A stretch of DNA of 59,144 nt from Nitrospirota bacterium (GTDB taxonomy: Bacteria > Nitrospirota > Thermodesulfovibrionia > Thermodesulfovibrionales > Dissulfurispiraceae), in contig SCQE01000074.1 of NCBI GenBank assembly GCA_004321915.1, forward strand, positions 1 through 59,144, in the 5' to 3' direction. Shown in pieces: positions 59,025 to 59,144 of this stretch. The notes under the pieces are model-generated. The model was not told the DNA's origin, did not search any database, and saw only the letters and a list, made by a program, of their open reading frames with translations. Position numbers and translations under genes: made by a program. Within the stretch, counting starts at the first letter, position 1. Each line of letters opens with the position of its first letter.

Positions 59025-59144
59025 GATAGGGGGTAGGAAAGGCTTTCGCCTCCCCTCCCTCCGAACCGTACAGGCGGATTTCCCGCATACGGCTCTCCAG
59101 TCAGTGGTTTCCTCATCGGGATTGACGAGCCTGAGCATGGGCTG
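59025..59144 (-). mobile_element. 3' end of a group II intron (continues beyond the window)
   Basis: On the minus strand, 59063-59095 reads GAGCCGTATGCGGGAAA and TCCGCCTGTACGGTTC, the domain V hairpin with its catalytic AGC and GAAA region. A domain VI-like hairpin (GGAGGCGAAAGCCTTTCC) and the terminal CTACCCCCTAT follow, so the 3' splice site is near 59025-59028. The reverse transcriptase/maturase gene would lie to the right, outside the window. Insertion point is about 95 bp after the CHAT gene; no gene is seen between. Confidence 0.85.

Noticed and set aside
1-59144. CRISPR array, tRNA or rRNA genes
   Set aside because: No regularly spaced repeats and no cloverleaf or rRNA sequence recognised. 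The 22-bp tandem repeat at 18134 has only two units without spacer.

Overview
The window (59,144 bp) looks like a chromosomal segment of a Gram-negative anaerobe or microaerophile. The best guess is Nitrospirota (Thermodesulfovibrionia-like), with Desulfobacterota or Geobacter relatives as the alternative. This rests on gene content only: c-type cytochromes of the doubled-CXXCH type, NHL-repeat lipoproteins, a large outer-membrane barrel, a FetMP/p19-type iron cluster, bacteriohemerythrin, B12-binding radical SAM enzymes and a sigma-54 promoter. No rRNA, tRNA or CRISPR array was seen.

Layout. 1-3847: a plus-strand operon behind a sigma-54 promoter (universal stress proteins, a TauE/SafE sulfite exporter and its TIGR02186 partner). 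4149-8806: a cytidylate-kinase-like protein, then minus-strand ChaN lipoprotein, QueE, a YdjM-type membrane protein and a split spermidine-synthase-like pair. 8951-14215: an AT-rich, probably acquired type III restriction-modification operon with a PIN toxin-antitoxin pair between mod and res. 14591-21885: a small unknown, a sigma-54 activator, a U32 protein, RNase HI, an orphan FliD, a small membrane protein and a B12/radical SAM protein. 21934-27598: an iron-transport operon (two FtsX-type permeases, ATPase, DUF2318 membrane protein, ResB-like protein). 27698-38288: four multiheme cytochromes, two NHL proteins, a parvulin foldase and a beta-barrel, a candidate outer-membrane electron conduit. 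38791-52462: a surface-glycan cluster (GT-C/TPR proteins at both ends, GT2, GT4, GT9, radical SAM enzymes, methyltransferase, MurJ/Wzx-like flippase). 52455-58930: ABC-F ATPase, gpmA, bacteriohemerythrin, a YkgJ protein and a TPR-CHAT lipoprotein. The right edge holds the 3' end of a minus-strand group II intron.

The most unusual layer is a set of short non-autonomous repeats. (1) A 133-bp element with terminal inverted repeats and flanking TA occurs three times; one copy sits inside the iron operon and one supplies the stop codon of a glycan gene. (2) A 136-bp element with two G-rich palindromes occurs twice; one copy lies in frame inside the ResB-like gene. (3) The same palindrome appears in frame in a GT-C/TPR gene and, as long imperfect inverted repeats, on both sides of a small DUF559 nuclease gene. 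That last unit looks like a mobile element that has split the cytochrome cluster. For both short families, element plus duplicated TA is a multiple of three (135 and 138), so insertions can keep reading frames open.

Regulatory sites seen include a sigma-54 promoter at 267-282, a strong sigma-70 promoter that would give the sigma-54 activator a near-leaderless mRNA, a consensus promoter before bacteriohemerythrin, an 18-bp palindrome at the CHAT start site, and a strong intrinsic terminator at 37539-37568.
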